The notes under the pieces: generated by a model
What the model saw: only the letters and a program-made list of their open reading frames with translations
Database searches by the model: none
Told to the model about the DNA's origin: nothing
Shown: positions 1 to 11,214 of the stretch, in pieces
Position numbering within the stretch: the stretch's first letter is position 1
Layout: every line of letters starts with the position of its first letter
From: Xenopus tropicalis
Lineage: Eukaryota; Chordata; Amphibia; Anura; Pipidae
Assembly: GCF_000004195.4 (NCBI RefSeq)
Contig: NC_030680.2
Location: forward strand, 144,625,545 to 144,689,544
Direction of reading: 5' to 3'
Length of the DNA stretch: 64,000 bases
Translations under genes and position numbers: made by a program

Positions 1-280
1 TTCAATATATGAATAGTAAGTGATTCTAAGAGCTTCTGCACCATCTGTGGCACCTAATGCAGAGCCCCCCTAAACTTCAGTGGGTGCAGCTGTGACTGCT
101 GCCCGGCCCTTTAACACACACTAGTGGCTAATTGTGTTCACCCTCATCTGCCAGAAAGAGCAAATTGGGCACATAAACTCATCAGTCGTGTCTATTATTA
201 CATAATTGAAGCAGTTGCAGCATTTGTGTCAGTCAGTGCATCCTTCAGCATGGCTAGGGCAGATGTAAACTTTTCATCCT

Positions 281-583
281 AAGGGCTCTGGTACACGGGG
301 AGATTAGTCGCCCGCGGCAAAACTCCCTGCTCGCGGGCGACTAATCTCCCCGAGTTGCCTTCCCCCTGCCATCCCACCGGCGAACATGTAAGTCGCCGGC
401 GGGATGGCAGACGAGTCTTTTTCGGCGATTTGCGCGAAATCGCGCCGCCGCGTGTGCCATCCCGCCGGCGACTTACATGTTCGCCGGTGGGATGGCAGGG
501 GTAGGCAACTCGGGGAGATTAGTCGCCCACGAACAGGGAGTTTTGCCGCGGGCGACTAATCTCCCCGTGTGCCAGAGCCCTTA
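281..583. mobile_element. Palindromic foldback MITE, about 300 bp, GC-rich
   Basis: The left end, AAGGGCTCTGGTACACGGGG, is mirrored by the right end, CCCCGTGTGCCAGAGCCCTT, and the arms match inward for more than 100 bp around a centre near 430. Each arm also folds on itself: GAGATTAGTCGCCCGC pairs with GCGGGCGACTAATCTC, and TGCCATCCC..CCGGCG pairs with CGCCGGCGGGATGGCA, so one strand could form several hairpins. There is no coding capacity. The right boundary reads TTAA and runs straight into the next element, so a TTAA target site is plausible, but the left flank (CTAA) is not an exact match. Family name not assigned. Confidence 0.85.
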
Positions 584-1516
584 AGGGTGAAGACACACTG
601 AGCTACTGGTAGCAGTTACTTTTTCACGGCTACTAAACGCCAGAAAATCCCCTGCCATAGACAATACTGAGAATTGCCTCTGCTAAACACACGTAGAGAC
701 AATTATCAGTAAATGATCAGCATTTTCTTCACACGGAGCTACTAGTAGCAGCTACTTGTCACACCTACAGAAATAGACAATGCTGATCATTTACTGATAA
801 TTGTCTCTACGTGTGTTTAGCAGAGGCAATTCTCAGTATTGTCTATGGCACGGTATTTTCTGGAGTTTAGTAGCCGTGACAAGTAGCTGCTACTAAGTAG
901 ATCAGTGTGTATTCACCCTTAGCAGAGGCAATTCTTAGTATTGTCTATGGCAGGATATTTTCTGGAGTTTAGTAACCATGAGAAAATAGCTGCTACTAAG
1001 TAGCTCAGTGTGTCTTCACTCTTAGCAGAGGCAATTCTTAGCATTGTCTATAGCAGGGTTTTTTCTGGCATTTAGTACCCATGACAAGTAGCTGCTACTA
1101 AGTAGCTCAGTGTGTATTCACCCTTAGCAGAGGCAATTCTAAGTATTGTCTTCGGCAGGGGATTTTCTGGAGTTTAGTAGCTATGACAAGTAGCTGCTAC
1201 TAAGTAGCTCAGTGTGTTTTCACCCTTAGGGTGAAGACACATGGAGCTACTAGTAGCAGCTACTTGATGCGCCTACTAAAATAGACAATGCTGATCATTT
1301 ACTGATAACTGTCTCTACGTGTGTTTTAGCAGAGGAAATTCTCAGTATTGTCTATGGCTGGATATTTTTTGGCATTTAGTAGCCGTGACAAGTAGCTGCT
1401 ACTAAGAAGCTCAGTGTGTCTTCACCCTTAGCAGAGGAAATTCTCAGTATTGTCTATGGCTGGATATTTTTTACCATTTAGTAGCCGTGACAAGTAGCTG
1501 CTACTAAGTAGCTCCA
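583..1516. mobile_element. Cluster of TTAGGGTGAAGACACA-type MITEs with tandem half-elements
   Basis: The ends read AGGGTGAAGACACACTGAGC and its complement GTGTCTTCACCCTTA, with an inner motif GCTACTAGTAGCAGCTACTTG. A single element is about 205 bp (compare 16592-16798). Here the right half, beginning CAGAGGCAATTCT, recurs at 821, 923, 1026, 1128, 1330 and 1432, a step of 101-103 bp. A fresh left end begins at 1228. The block therefore looks like at least two insertions, with tandem copying of the half-element. No coding capacity is seen. Confidence 0.8.
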
Positions 1517-2227
1517 TGTGTTCACAGACTGTCCACACTGCCCCTAATGCACCCTCGCTGATCTCCTTAAACCCCCCGGCTAGTCCTGTACAGATCCCAG
1601 GGTGGGGGAGGCTACTGCACCTGTCTCTGTGCCTCTCGGATAGAGAATATTCCCAGCTAATGTCATTAAGTCACACACACACAATACCCGGCTCCTCAAT
1701 AATTCAGCCGGCACCATTCTTAGTTTCAGCACATTATCCTGCTGTCTCCTAGTAAACAAACTCCCTGCGTCCTGCTGGGACTGGGTGCTGGGGCTGTGGG
1801 TGCAACAGGCTCGGTCCCGGCGCAGCAATAATGGATTTATCCTGATGTAATGTCCAATGTATATTGTGCCTATATTCATATATTCTGTTATTACTCCCCG
1901 CGGGCCGTATTAGCTTATAATTAGTAATGTGCCAAGATATTCCGTAACCCTGTGAGGAGGGGGGGGGGGGGGGCGTCTGGCAACCATTCACAGCTCTGTA
2001 TTTAGTGAGAAATGAGCTTTAACCAATTTCACATGTTTTATTTCAGAAAAGATTGAAACTGACGTCCTATTGCTGTATTGTACGTTTATTGCATGCATCC
2101 AGTTGCCTCCGACTCTGGCACGTTATAGGGGAGCGATTGCATATTTATAGGAAACATTTGTCATGGAAAATGGAAGCTGTTATTACTGATTGATAGCAAA
2201 TATATTCCTAAGTAACGTTCAAATATG
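1517..2227. other. Non-repetitive stretch, nothing recognised
   Basis: No array, terminal inverted repeat or convincing exon was found. It contains a G homopolymer at about 1959-1973. Short open frames on both strands lack any recognisable protein pattern. Confidence 0.5.
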
Positions 2228-2256
2228 CATATATATATATATATATATATATATAA
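2228..2256. repeat. (AT)n microsatellite
   Basis: An uninterrupted run of alternating AT of about 28 bases, in AT-rich flanks. Confidence 0.95.
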
Positions 2257-2475
2257 TGAAAACTATATAATATAATGAAACTTCAAAAAGCAGAGGTACA
2301 ATAAATGTTGTACAATACAATATACAATAAAGCCTATTTGTATAGAAAGAATCATCTGGTCCTACATATAATATTTTCCCAGATTTTTTATATAAAGGGA
2401 CACTGTCATCAAACATAAAGGTCTTATCTATAAATTACATTGTGTATTGTTACTAATGAAGCATTGTTTAGGGAC

Positions 2476-2945
2476 TGCCCTGCTTTATGGCTGAGATTCT
2501 AGCTATCTGTATAACAGAGCATTCTGTCACAGTGGCACAGATCCTATCTGACCCCCCCCCCCATTGTAAGCAGCAGTCCTGCCCTGCTTTATGGCTGAGA
2601 TTCTAGCTATCTGTATAACAGAGCATTCTGTCACAGTGGCACAGATCCTATCTGATCCCCCCATTGTAAGCAGCAGTCCTGCCCTGCTTTATGGCTGAGA
2701 TTCTAGCTATCTGTATAACAGAGCATTCTGTCACAGTGGCACAGATCCTATCTGATCCCCCCATTGTAAGCAGCAGTCCTGCCCTGCTTTATGGCTGAGA
2801 TTCTAGCTATCTGTATAACAGAGCATTCTGTCACAGTGGCACAGATCCTATCTGATCCCCCCATTGTAAGCAGCAGTCCTGCCCTGCTTTATGGCTGAGA
2901 TTCTAGCTATCTGTATAACAGAGCATTCTGTCACAGTGGCACAGC
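2476..2945 (+). repeat. 100-bp satellite array, 4.7 units
   Basis: Units begin GCCCTGCTTTATGGCTGAGA at 2477, 2581, 2681, 2781 and 2881. The first step is 104 because of extra C residues, and the rest are 100. Units are almost identical and differ mainly in the C run before CATTGTAAGCAGCAG. The same satellite, in the same orientation, fills 20043-20972. Confidence 0.97.
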
Positions 2946-3623
2946 TGCTAATTGTTTATATCCCTGCAGGATTCTAAGAAGCTCAAAGGATTAATTAATA
3001 CAGTGACTAAAAAGCACCAAGGCAAAGTACACACATTCACTTCACTTTATTATTGGGCATATTTAGTAACACAGGCACTGCCCAGCACTAATTATAAGAC
3101 TATAAAAATATATTAAAAAAGTATAATGGGATGGCAGTGTTCCTTTTCATGTAAAATGAACCACATTAATAGTTGGGTACAAGTTATACTGGATACTCAA
3201 AATGTTTTGGTCTTTTCTGCAGAGATATTTCCATATCTGGATTTTTGTATTAATTAATATACGTAGGGGTCTGCTAAGGTTAAATGAAATACACAGAGGG
3301 AAGGGATCCTGAAGAAGGTCGGCTTTACCAGACATTGGGAGCCCCAAACCAAAACTGAGAAACCCTATTAGTACAAAAGTCAGTAATTGTTCAGCCCAGT
3401 GTCCCTTATACACAAGGTAAATAGAAAATAATCCCTTCTGATAAACAGGATACCGTTCTTTTAAATGCACGCTGCAGACACTAATTAATTATTTATCCAA
3501 CGTTCATTTGTTTTCCCAAGGGAAAATGTGTTTGGGTTAAGGGGCCGAAGAGGCGCAAAAGGCTCCCCGCCGTCCAATGCATAATAAAGAGACCCTTTTT
3601 TACATCCGAGAGGGTATATAGCA
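2946..3623. other. Non-repetitive stretch
   Basis: Mostly AT-rich unique sequence. A 107-codon minus-strand frame at 3147-3470 has no recognisable family pattern and no supporting splice signals. Nothing further is supported. Confidence 0.45.
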
Positions 3624-4015
3624 CAGGGGTGGGTCGCCTTCAAGTTAATTTTAGTATGTTATAGGATGGCCAACTTTCTACCTGGTCTTCACCTATTAAT
3701 TGTTATAGTTTAATATTAGTTTTTGGACTCCAGCTTTCAAATGGGGGTCACTGACCCCAGCTCTGCTCCAATGTTATTGTTGTTGTTATTTTTTCTAAAT
3801 TAATCTTCCTGTTCAGTTCTTCTCCTATTTATATTCCATATTTCAAACCATTGCCTGGTTGCTAGGGTAATTTGGACCCTAGCAACCAGCTGCGGAAATG
3901 CCAAACTGGAAAGCTGCTGAACAAAGGGAGAAATCATTCAGAAAATTAAAAATAATAATAATAAATGGAGACCGGCCGCAAGTTATCTTAGAATATTACT
4001 GTCTGTATCATTGTG
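3624..4015. mobile_element. T2-type MITE, right end missing
   Basis: The left part reads GGTCGCCTTCAAGTTAATTTTAG, a decayed T2-type terminus. The centre has the palindrome GGTTGCTAGGGTAATTTGGACCCTAGCAACC near 3858, with flanking CAAATGGGGGTCACTGACCCC. Similarity stops after ACTGTCTGTATCAT, so the right terminal repeat is lost. It is the same subfamily as the copy at 4984-5314. T2 elements use TTAA targets and are placed with Kolobok-type transposons; that placement is from general knowledge. Confidence 0.8.
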
Positions 4016-4285
4016 CTTTTATATTTGTTATGGTTTTTTACACATTCTATTTTTTTTTTACTTTTGTCATTCTGTCATTGTTTTTTTCATTTATAGTAAG
4101 TTACAGTGGGGCCAATGCTGTGTATCCGTGCCAGTGTTATAGTGCCAGGGCCTGAATATCTGCCATCTGTACCCACTGCCTCTCACTGTATATAATGTGC
4201 TGGGTTTGTATATAAAGACTGCGTCTCACTGTATATAACGTCAGTACCTGCTGCCTCACTTTCTATAAAGCTAACTTAAACACAT

Positions 4286-4716
4286 CTAATGGGGAGGTTC
4301 ACTTTTAAGTTAACTTGTAGCATATTATAGAATGGCCTATTCCTAGCAACTTTGCAATTGGTCTTCCTAGTTAATTTTATATAGTTTTTGAATAATTTGC
4401 CTTTCGCTTCTGCCTCTTTCCAGCTTTCAAATGAGGGTCACTGACCAAAAAGTATTGCTCTGTGAAGCTACAGTTTTATTTTTCCATGCAGGCCCCTTAA
4501 CTATTCATATTCCCATCTCTTGTTTAAACCACTACCTGGTAGATAAGACCCTAGCAACCAGATAGCTGCTGAAATACCAAATGGAGAGCCGCTGAACAAA
4601 AAGCTAAATAACCGAAAAACCATTAAAAATAAAAGAGGACCAATTGCAAATTCTCTCAGAATATCAGTGTCTACATCATATTAAAAGTTAATTTAAAGGT
4701 GAACTACCCCTTTAAC
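4286..4716. mobile_element. T2-type MITE, both ends present
   Basis: The left end, GGGGAGGTTCACTTTTAAGTTAA, mirrors the right end, TTTAAAGGTGAACTACCCCTTTAA. The inside holds the family landmarks TTCCAGCTTTCAAATGAGGGTCACTGACC and CCTAGCAACCAGATAGCTGCTGAAAT. The left copy of the central palindrome has decayed, leaving ACCTGGTAGATAAGACCCTAGCAACC. Confidence 0.85.
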
Positions 4717-4983
4717 CTAACTGAACACAAATGTATAGAGAACCCCTAACAGAAGTGCACGTATGAATGCTTTTACATCCTAAGCATTTTAGGGTTAAAA
4801 AAATCCCCCCCACCCGCACTTTTGCACAGTATCCCTGGGAGTCAGTGGGAACTGCCAGAGGTAGTTGGGAGGTTAATTTTTTACACCAGCAGTGAATCCA
4901 CTAAGTGTCACATTAGCTGTAGGTCAGTCTGTGTATGGGCCATCTTTAGCCTCCCCAAACAAAAAAGTCATCCTCCGCCTATG

Positions 4984-5314
4984 GTTTTTGGACTCCAGCT
5001 TTCAAATGGGGGTCACTGACCCCAGCTCTGCTCCAATTTTATTGTTGTTGTTATTTTTTCTAAATTAATCTTTCTGTTCAGTTCTTCTCCTATTTATATT
5101 CCATATTTCAAACCGTAGCCTGGTTGCTAGGGTAATTTGGACCCTAGCAACCAGCTGCGGAAATGCCAAACTGGAGAGCTGCTGAATAAAAGGAGAAATA
5201 ATTCAGAAAATTAGAAATAATAATAATAAATGGAGACTGACTGCAAGTTATCTTAGAATATTACTGTCTGTATCATACTAAAAGTTAATATAAAGGTGAA
5301 CAACCCCTTTAAGG
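4984..5314. mobile_element. T2-type MITE, left end truncated
   Basis: It starts abruptly at TTTTTGGACTCCAGCTTTCAAATGG and keeps the full central palindrome and the right end AAAGGTGAACAACCCCTTTAA. It is nearly identical to 3720-4010, so both belong to one recently spread subfamily or derive from a local duplication. Confidence 0.85.
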
Positions 5315-5414
5315 TCCTACCTCTCCTTTTAACAGTGGGAGAATTACAATTCAAGTGGCATTAAATAAGCAAAAGGGGATAAAGGGGCAATTTAATGTCC
5401 CAAAGTTGGCTCCA

Positions 5415-5502
5415 GTTTTAGTAACCCATAGCAACTGACTGGATTTCTTTTCTTTAAGAGAACAGTAAATTGTAACTAGTTGCTATGGGTTACTAGGACT
5501 GG
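5415..5502. repeat. Short inverted repeat (hairpin)
   Basis: GTAACCCATAGCAACT at 5421-5436 is complementary to AGTTGCTATGGGTTAC at 5478-5493, with a 41-base spacer. It is probably a relic of a dispersed palindromic element. Confidence 0.75.
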
Positions 5503-5995
5503 GAGGAGTTTTGTAGAAAAGAAAGTAAAATGCCAGAGGGGCTGCTGTAAGATGCTTTAGTTACCTTTAATTTCAGAGGTGCTTTCCAAATAAACTTCAA
5601 TCCCCCCAGTAGGACCGGGCTTATCAGTGACGCTATATTTCCTATATTTCCCTTTATATAATGGGTTGTAGTTTCTAAAAAAGAAAAAGTTCAGCCTTAG
5701 AATAACACAGAAACGCCCAAGTGCAGCGATACCACTGGGACCTACGCTTGGCAGTAGCACCGAGCCAACGGAATGATGGAAAACCTTATACAGTTTTACG
5801 CAGCCGCTCAGCCCGAGAGTATAGGGTTTTCTTTCAACTATCTCTCTCTTTATTTTGCATCAGTACAAAAATATGTTACATGTTTTCATACTCAAGGTTA
5901 ATACCAGTGCAAATTCATGTTGTCCTGTATATTCTGCTTAGTCTGCTCTAATGTGCAGGGGTCTCGGAGCTGTCTGTAGGGGGTTCTAGCATTGG

Positions 5996-8203
5996 GGAGG
6001 GAGAGATGGTGCCTATAGTAGCAGTGGGATAATAGCCTCTGGGAAGGGACTGGGGCTGTGGGATAGCAGGTATAGTAGGGAGAGATGGTGCCTATAGTAG
6101 CAGTGGGGGGGATAATAGCCTCTGGGAAGGGACTGGGGCTGTGGGATAGCAGGTATAGTAGGGAGAGATGGTGCCTATAGTAGCAGTGGGGGGATAATAG
6201 CCTCTGGGAAGGGACTGGGGCTGTGGGATAGCAGGTATAGTAGGGAGAGATGGTGCCTATAGTAGCAGTGGGATAATAGCCTCTGGGAAGGGACTGGGGC
6301 TGTGGGATAGCAGGTATAGTAGGGAGAGATGGTGCCTATAGTAGCAGTGGGATAATAGCCTCTGGGAAGGGACTGGGGCTGTGGGATAGCAGGTATAGTA
6401 GGGAGAGATGGTGCCTATAGTAGCAGTGGGGGGATAATAGCCTCTGGGAAGGGACTGGGGCTGTGGGATAGCAGGTATAGTAGGGAGAGATGGTGCCTAT
6501 AGTAGCAGTGGGGGGATAATAGCCTCTGGGAAGGGACTGGGGCTGTGGGATAGCAGGTATAGTAGGGAGAGATGGTGCCTATAGTAGCAGTGGGAGGATA
6601 ATAGCCTCTGGGAAGGGACTGGGGCTGTGGGATAGCAGGTATAGTAGGGAGAGATGGTGCCTATAGTAGCAGTGGAGGGATAATAGCCTCTGGGAAGGGA
6701 CTGTGGCTGTGGGATAGCAGGTATAGTAGGGAGAGATGGTGCCTAATAGTAGCAGTGGGGGGATAATAGCCTCTGGGAAGGGACTGGGGCTGTGGGATAG
6801 CAGGTATAGTAGGGAGAGATGGTGCCTATAGTAGCAGTGGAGGGATAATAGCCTCTGGGAAGGGACTGTGGCTGTGGGATAGCAGGTATAGTAGGGAGAG
6901 ATGGTGCCTAAATAGTAGCAGTGGGGGGATAATAGCCTCTGGGAAGGGACTGGGGCTGTGGGATAGCAGGTATAGTAGGGAGAGATGGTGCCTATAGTAG
7001 CAGTGGGGGGATAATAGCCTCTGGGAAGGGACTGGGGCTGTGGGATAGCAGGTATAGTAGGGAGAGATGGTGCCTATAGTAGCAGTGGGGGGATAATAGC
7101 CTCTGGGAAGGGACTGGGGCTGTGGGATAGCAGGTATAGTAGGGAGAGATGGTGCCTAAATAGTAGCAGTGGGGGGATAATAGCCTCTGGGAAGGACTGG
7201 GGCTGTGGGATAGCAGGTATAGTAGGGAGAGATGGTGCCTATAGTAGCAGTGGGGGGATAATAGCCTCTGGGAAGGGACTGGGGCTGTGGGATAGCAGGT
7301 ATAGTAGGGAGAGATGGTGCCTATAGTAGCAGTGGGGGGATAATAGCCTCTGGAAGGGACTGGGGCTGTGGGATAGCAGGTATAGTAGGGAGATGTGCCT
7401 AAGTAGCAGTGGGGGATAATAGCCCTGGAAGGGACTGGGGCTGTGGATAGCAGGTATAGTAGGGAGAGATGGTGCCTATAGTAGCAGTGGGGGGATAATA
7501 GCCTCTGGGAAGGGACTGGGGCTGTGGGATAGCAGGTATAGTAGGGAGAGATGGTGCCTATAGTAGCAGTGGGGGGATAATAGCCTCTGGGAAGGGACTG
7601 GGGCTGTGGGATAGCAGGTATAGTAGGGAGAGGTGGTGCCTATAGTAGCAGTGGGGGGATAATAGCCTCTGGGAAGGGACTGGGGCTGTGGGGTAGCAGG
7701 TATAGTAGGGAGAGATGGTGCCTATAGTAGCAGTGGGGGATAATAGCCTCTGGGAAGGGACTGGGGCTGTGGGATAGCAGGTATAGTAGGGAGAGATGGT
7801 GCCTATAGTAGCAGTGGGGGGATAATAGCCTCTGGGAAGGGACGGGGCTGTGGGATAGCAGGTATAGTAGGGAGAGATGGTGCCTATAGTAGCAGTGGGG
7901 GGATAATAGCCTCTGGGAAGGGACTGGGGCTGTGGGATAGCAGGTATAGTAGGGAGAGATGGTGCCTATAGTAGCAGTGGGGGATAATAGCCTCTGGGAA
8001 GGGACTGGGGCTGTGGGATAGCAGGTATAGTAGGGAGAGATGGTGCCTATAGTAGCAGTGGGGGGATAATAGCCTCTGGGAAGGGACTGGGGCTGTGGGA
8101 TAGCAGGTATAGTAGGGAGAGATGGTGCCTATAGTAGCAGTGGGGGGATAATAGCTTCTGGGAAGGGACTGGGGCTGTGGTATAGTAGGGAGAGATGGCG
8201 CCT
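5996..8203 (+). repeat. 82-bp G-rich minisatellite, 27 units
   Basis: The marker GATGGTGCC recurs from 6005 to 8121 at steps of 79-84 bp, plus a few shorter steps near 7393-7468 and at the end. Variation is mostly in the G run before GATAATAGCC and in extra A residues (GCCTAAATAG). Most units carry GGGAAGGGACTGGGGCTGTGGG, which fits the four-G-tract rule for a G-quadruplex on the + strand. There are no open frames of note. Confidence 0.97.
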
Positions 8204-8671
8204 CCCTATTGCCATTTAGTTACAACTAATTTACTAGTATCAGCCCCAACCAGTATATTTCAGTCCCACGAGAGCAGGAAGACCATGAGTTGTAGTGACT
8301 ATTATTCTATCATTAATAGAAGTTCAGTTTGTTTTTTCAGCTTTTAAAGCGCTCAGGTTGCAGGATTGGACTGGCCAGGGAATGTATAGGGATACTATGT
8401 GTTTATATGATGAGAAGCAACATCAGAGAGTAACTGATCTCAGTTGCTATTTCTCAGTAAGTCGCCTGGGTGAGTGGTGAGGCTCCCGTGCCCCTACACA
8501 AGTGCTCCAGAGGGTCTGATAGTGACATGGGATTGTGTCTCCCTATTATCATTGTAATGTGGAGCAGTTGGGGGGGGGTCTCTTGTCTGAAGATTTTGTT
8601 TACTTTTCTAGTTTCCCTCGAAACTGTGCCCCCCTTTCGCTTGCAGCCCAGCACGTCCATGTTACATTGGT
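8204..8671. other. Non-repetitive stretch
   Basis: Unique sequence between the minisatellite and a T2 MITE. Short frames of 60-84 codons overlap on both strands without a recognisable protein. Nothing else is seen. Confidence 0.45.
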
Positions 8672-9130
8672 GCCTAGTGATACTTTCACTTTATAGGTTC
8701 AGGTTAACTATTAGTATGCCATAGAATGACCTATTCTTAGCAACTTTTCCATTGGTCTTCATTATTTATTTTATATAGTTTTTTTTAATTATTTGCCTTC
8801 TTCTTATGACTCTTTCCAGCTTTCAAATGGGGGTCACTGACCCCAGAAGCCAAGAAACTATTGCTCTTGTTATTGTTCCTTTTTATTACTTATGTCCTCC
8901 TCTATTCATATTCCTCTCTCTCTTTCAAATCACTGCCTGGTTGCTAGGCTAAATTGGACCCTAGCAACCAGATAGCGGCTGAAATTCCAGCCTGAAGAGC
9001 TGCTTAACAAAAAGCGAAATAGATCAAAAACCTCAAACAATAAAAAATGAAGACCAATTGCAAATTGTATCAGAATAGCATTCTCTGCATTATACTACAA
9101 GTTATTGTAAAGGTGAACAACCCCTTTATG
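8672..9130. mobile_element. T2-type MITE
   Basis: The left end is decayed (CACTTTATAGGTTCAGGTTAACTATTAGTATGCC). The centre has GGGGGTCACTGACCCC and GGTTGCTAGGCTAAATTGGACCCTAGCAACC. The right end is TGTAAAGGTGAACAACCCCTTTA. Its length, about 455 bp, suits a complete copy. Confidence 0.85.
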
Positions 9131-9990
9131 AGCATTTCCCTGCATTAGACCAATCACTACCCTTGTTATGATTCTAATTGCCCTGGGCCAATGAAAGCCC
9201 ACTGCATTTGGTTTTTATAGTTACAGCTCTGACTCCAAACTGTAATAATTAAATAAGGCCCCCATAGTGTCGGACTATAGTGACTTTGGGTGGGTAATGA
9301 GAGAGTTACAGTTGTGCAAGTGGGGATGCTGGGATTGCTTCCATATTGTATAGAGTGCTTTTGGGAGGTCCTGGGACACAAGGGGTGGCGCGTATATGGG
9401 TGTGCCGCCGTTACACACGCATTACTGTATATACACTATTAATAATGGATAGATACTCTATTGCCGGCTGCTGACAGAGGTGTAATTTATGAGTTCATTA
9501 GTGCATTAATTTGTTACTCCTCCCTTCAACGCCTCTAAATTAGGTGCCAAAAACGTCAAACAAGCGCCTCTTGGCTTTTATCTGCGAAACAGCCTGTTCC
9601 CTTACGGCTCATTAGCTCATTATAGCACGTGTGGCGCTGTCACTTTGTGTCTCTGTCATAGTAAATATAACAGAATTTGTCTTTTCTGCTACAAAAATAA
9701 AATAGAACAGAGGTGCGGGACTATTGCAGTATAAGCTGTGCATAGAGCTGCTGTACAGCCGCACACCTACACCAGTTTGATGCATAGGCGTGTTTAATTA
9801 GGGCACACAAGTGAGGATGAGTTTCTTGAGGGGAGGGTATTGGCATATGGGTTTGATTTATGGACTATAGCCCCTCAGGTAAGTGATAGTTTGGACAGAT
9901 AGCCATTACACATAGTCAGTCAAAAAGTGGTTGCCTGTGAAGCCATAAGTAATATATTCTAGGGGTCTTTGCTGCTCATATATAGGAGAG
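9131..9990. other. Unique island upstream of the exon; possible regulatory DNA
   Basis: No repeat signature was found. The part at about 9430-9680 has several TAAT cores (GTGTAATTTATGAG, GCATTAATTTG), a TGACAG and an ACGT-containing GCACGTGTGG. This is the kind of composition seen in conserved non-coding elements. That is inference only; an alignment of frog, mammal and bird prickle loci would decide. Confidence 0.3.
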
Positions 9991-10702
9991 CAACACACAT
10001 TAGAACTGCTTTCAGCTAACCTTTTGTTTCTCCTACTCCCATGTAACTGGAGGAGTCCCAAGCCGGACTTGGATTTCTTACTATTGAGTGCTATTCTGAT
10101 ACCTACTGGGAGCTGCTATCTTGCTCCCTTCCCATTGTTCTGCTGATCGGCTGCTGGGGGTGAGGGGGGGGGGATATCACTACAACTTGCAGTGCAGCAG
10201 TAAAGTGTGCCTGAGTCTGAGCTTTCAGAAGGAGCCAGTGCTACACATTAGAACTGCTTTTAGCTAACCTATTGTGTCTCCTACTCTCATGTAACTGGAG
10301 GAGTCCCAAGCCGGACTTGGATTTCTTAGTATTGAGTACTATTTTGATACCTACTGGGAGCCGCTATCTTGCTCCCTTCCCATTGTTCTGCTGATCAGCT
10401 GCTGGGGGTGAGGGGGGGGGGATATCACTACAACTTGCAGTGCAGCAGTAAAGTGTGCCTGATTCTGAGATTTCGGAAGGAGCCAGCACTACACATTAGA
10501 ACTGCTTTCAGCTAACCTATTGTTTCTCCTACTCCCATGTAACTGGAGGAGTCCCAAGCCGGACTTGGATTTCTTACTATTGAGTGCTATTCTGATATCT
10601 ACTGGGAGCTGCTATCTTGCTCCCTTCCCATTGTTCTGCTGATCGGCTGCTGGGGGTGAGGGGGGGGGGTATCACTCCAACTTGCAGCGCAGCAGTAAAG
10701 TG
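9991..10702 (+). repeat. 248-bp tandem repeat, 2.9 units
   Basis: ACACATTAGAACTGCTTT.AGCTAACC begins at about 9995, 10243 and 10491, steps of 248. Each unit contains AAGCCGGACTTGGATTTCTTA and a G run after GCTGCTGGGGGTGA. The third unit stops at CAGCAGTAAAGTGTG. The same repeat is present in the opposite orientation at 14587-15172, on the other side of the exon. Confidence 0.95.
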
Positions 10703-10857
10703 TGAGTTAAGTTTATCAGAGCACAGGTCACATGGCTGTGGCACCCTGGGAAATGAAGAATATGGCTAGCCCCATGAACAAATCAGTATAATAGATACTG
10801 CTCTATTGTATTCTTTCTTATATCTCTATTCTGTTAGAATATATAAAATTAATGTTG

Positions 10858-10883
10858 ATTTATGTTCTTCCTTTCCCCCCCAG
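10858..10883 (+). promoter_or_regulatory. Splice acceptor of the prickle-like exon
   Basis: TTTATGTTCTTCCTTTCCCCCCCAG: a long pyrimidine tract ending in CAG directly before the exon. AT-rich sequence upstream (TTAATGTTGATTTATG) could supply a branch point. This is a strong vertebrate-type acceptor. Confidence 0.75.
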
Positions 10884-10969
10884 ATAAACGCCTTTGCTGA
10901 ACCAGAGAGGGGCCAGCCGTGTAATGCTTGTGGGGATCAGTGCCCGGGGCTGGCATTGCATCGGTGGAG
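10884..10969 (+). CDS. prickle: Internal coding exon of a Prickle-family gene (N-terminal Cys-rich segment before PET/LIM)
   Basis: This is an 86-bp open segment between a polypyrimidine-CAG acceptor and a GTGGAG|gtaagg donor. Read in phase 0 it gives 28 codons plus two bases (AG) of a split codon, most likely Arg. The peptide contains ERGQPCNACGDQCPG and ends HRW(R). The spacing C-x2-C-x3-CPG-x4-H-x-WR matches the N-terminal cysteine-rich segment of Prickle proteins, especially the long forms of Prickle2 and Prickle3. In these, WRK.C..CKCP.EEH follows and then the PET domain. Testin and LMCD1 share a looser version. Prickle proteins act at the plasma membrane in planar cell polarity with Vangl. 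I prefer prickle2, because the intron downstream would exceed 53 kb, but the paralogue is not settled. The next exon is not in the window, and the upstream exon was not found. Confidence 0.72.
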
Positions 10970-10976
10970 GTAAGGA
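10970..10976 (+). promoter_or_regulatory. Splice donor of the prickle-like exon
   Basis: GAG|gtaagga agrees with the vertebrate donor consensus and splits an Arg-type codon after AG (phase 2). Confidence 0.75.
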
Positions 10977-11214
10977 ACACTTTGTTTGGCCTAAAATAAC
11001 ACCGCGCTTCCATTTTGAATATCCGAACGTCGTCACTTTAACGTTAATCAGGCGCTTTCCTGCAATTCATCCCGCCGGGCCATTGTTCCATCCGACAGTC
11101 CGAACAGCGGGTTATTAGTCAATGGGAAAATATTCTCTTTACGTAGCATTGATCTTCTGTTTGTTTTCTCTCGGGCCGCACAATGGGAGGACGTAACTCG
11201 CATAACATCCTTTC

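Noticed and set aside
10894..11118. 74-codon + frame overlapping the prickle-like exon
   Set aside because: It uses a different reading frame and runs through the splice donor; the exon frame has the family pattern.
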